Source: Anthopleura xanthogrammica (taxonomy: Eukaryota; Cnidaria; Anthozoa; Actiniaria; Actiniidae). From it: 64,000 nucleotides of DNA. Positions 63,964-64,000 of the stretch are shown one piece after another (position 1 is the stretch's first letter; each line of letters starts with the position of its first letter). A program made the translations under genes and the position numbers. The notes under the pieces were generated by a model, which did not search any database, was not told the DNA's origin, and saw only the letters and a program-made list of their open reading frames with translations. The DNA is taken from positions 9,056,388-9,120,387 of the forward strand of contig OZ025219.1 of NCBI GenBank assembly GCA_964019055.1, written 5' to 3'.

Positions 63964-64000
63964 CTGTTGTAGGAAAGAGGGGTCGTCTCTTCGGAAGTCT
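63964..64000 (-). other. Possible end of an upstream exon cut by the window edge
   Basis: On the minus strand TACAACAG is followed by GTAAAGAAAG, a good 5' splice donor (intron start at 63,963). All three frames of the 37 bp before it are open. In phase 1 it would join exon 2 of the SLC35F-like gene in frame, forming the same Gly19 codon; otherwise it could be a 5' UTR exon or belong to another gene. On the plus strand the same place reads as an acceptor (TTTACCTGTTGTAG), so strand is uncertain. Confidence 0.25.

Overview
This is a eukaryotic, almost certainly invertebrate metazoan, window. The evidence is one intron-bearing gene with GT-AG splice sites, a tRNA-derived SINE in one of its introns, long satellite DNA and microsatellites. 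The SINE style and the gene family would fit a cnidarian such as a coral or anemone. That is inference; nothing in the window fixes the species.

Layout. (1) Positions 1 to about 55,666 are one uninterrupted head-to-tail satellite array with a 401-bp unit. It holds about 138.7 copies and is open at the left window edge. Neighbouring copies differ at few sites, and these variants form multi-unit higher-order patterns of mostly 3 or 4 units. There is also a 6.4 to 6.8 kb tandem duplication inside the array. Most units carry the same 99-codon ATG frame, but broken copies are amplified as readily as intact ones, so I do not annotate it as a gene. (2) At about 55,666 the satellite passes with no unique DNA into a second, unrelated tandem array, a 40-bp minisatellite that runs to about 59,609. 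It has its own 826-bp and 1,879-bp higher-order duplications. (3) Positions 59,610 to 64,000 are ordinary genic DNA.

The only gene I can support is on the minus strand, with its coding part at 63,012 to 60,211. It has five coding exons whose phases join exactly to give 392 codons. The product is a ten-helix drug/metabolite-transporter-type membrane protein of the SLC35F3/SLC35F4 group. Its introns are small and carry mobile or repetitive DNA: a G/C-run element with a perfect CACGTG-centred palindrome (intron 2), a tRNA-derived SINE and a 57-bp tandem repeat (intron 3), and a long foldback (intron 4). Upstream lie two TCACATG boxes flanking a CCAAT, an AT-rich tract, a long homopurine (AAAAG)n microsatellite, and at the window edge a possible exon end. 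I see no rRNA, intact tRNA, CRISPR or viral gene.
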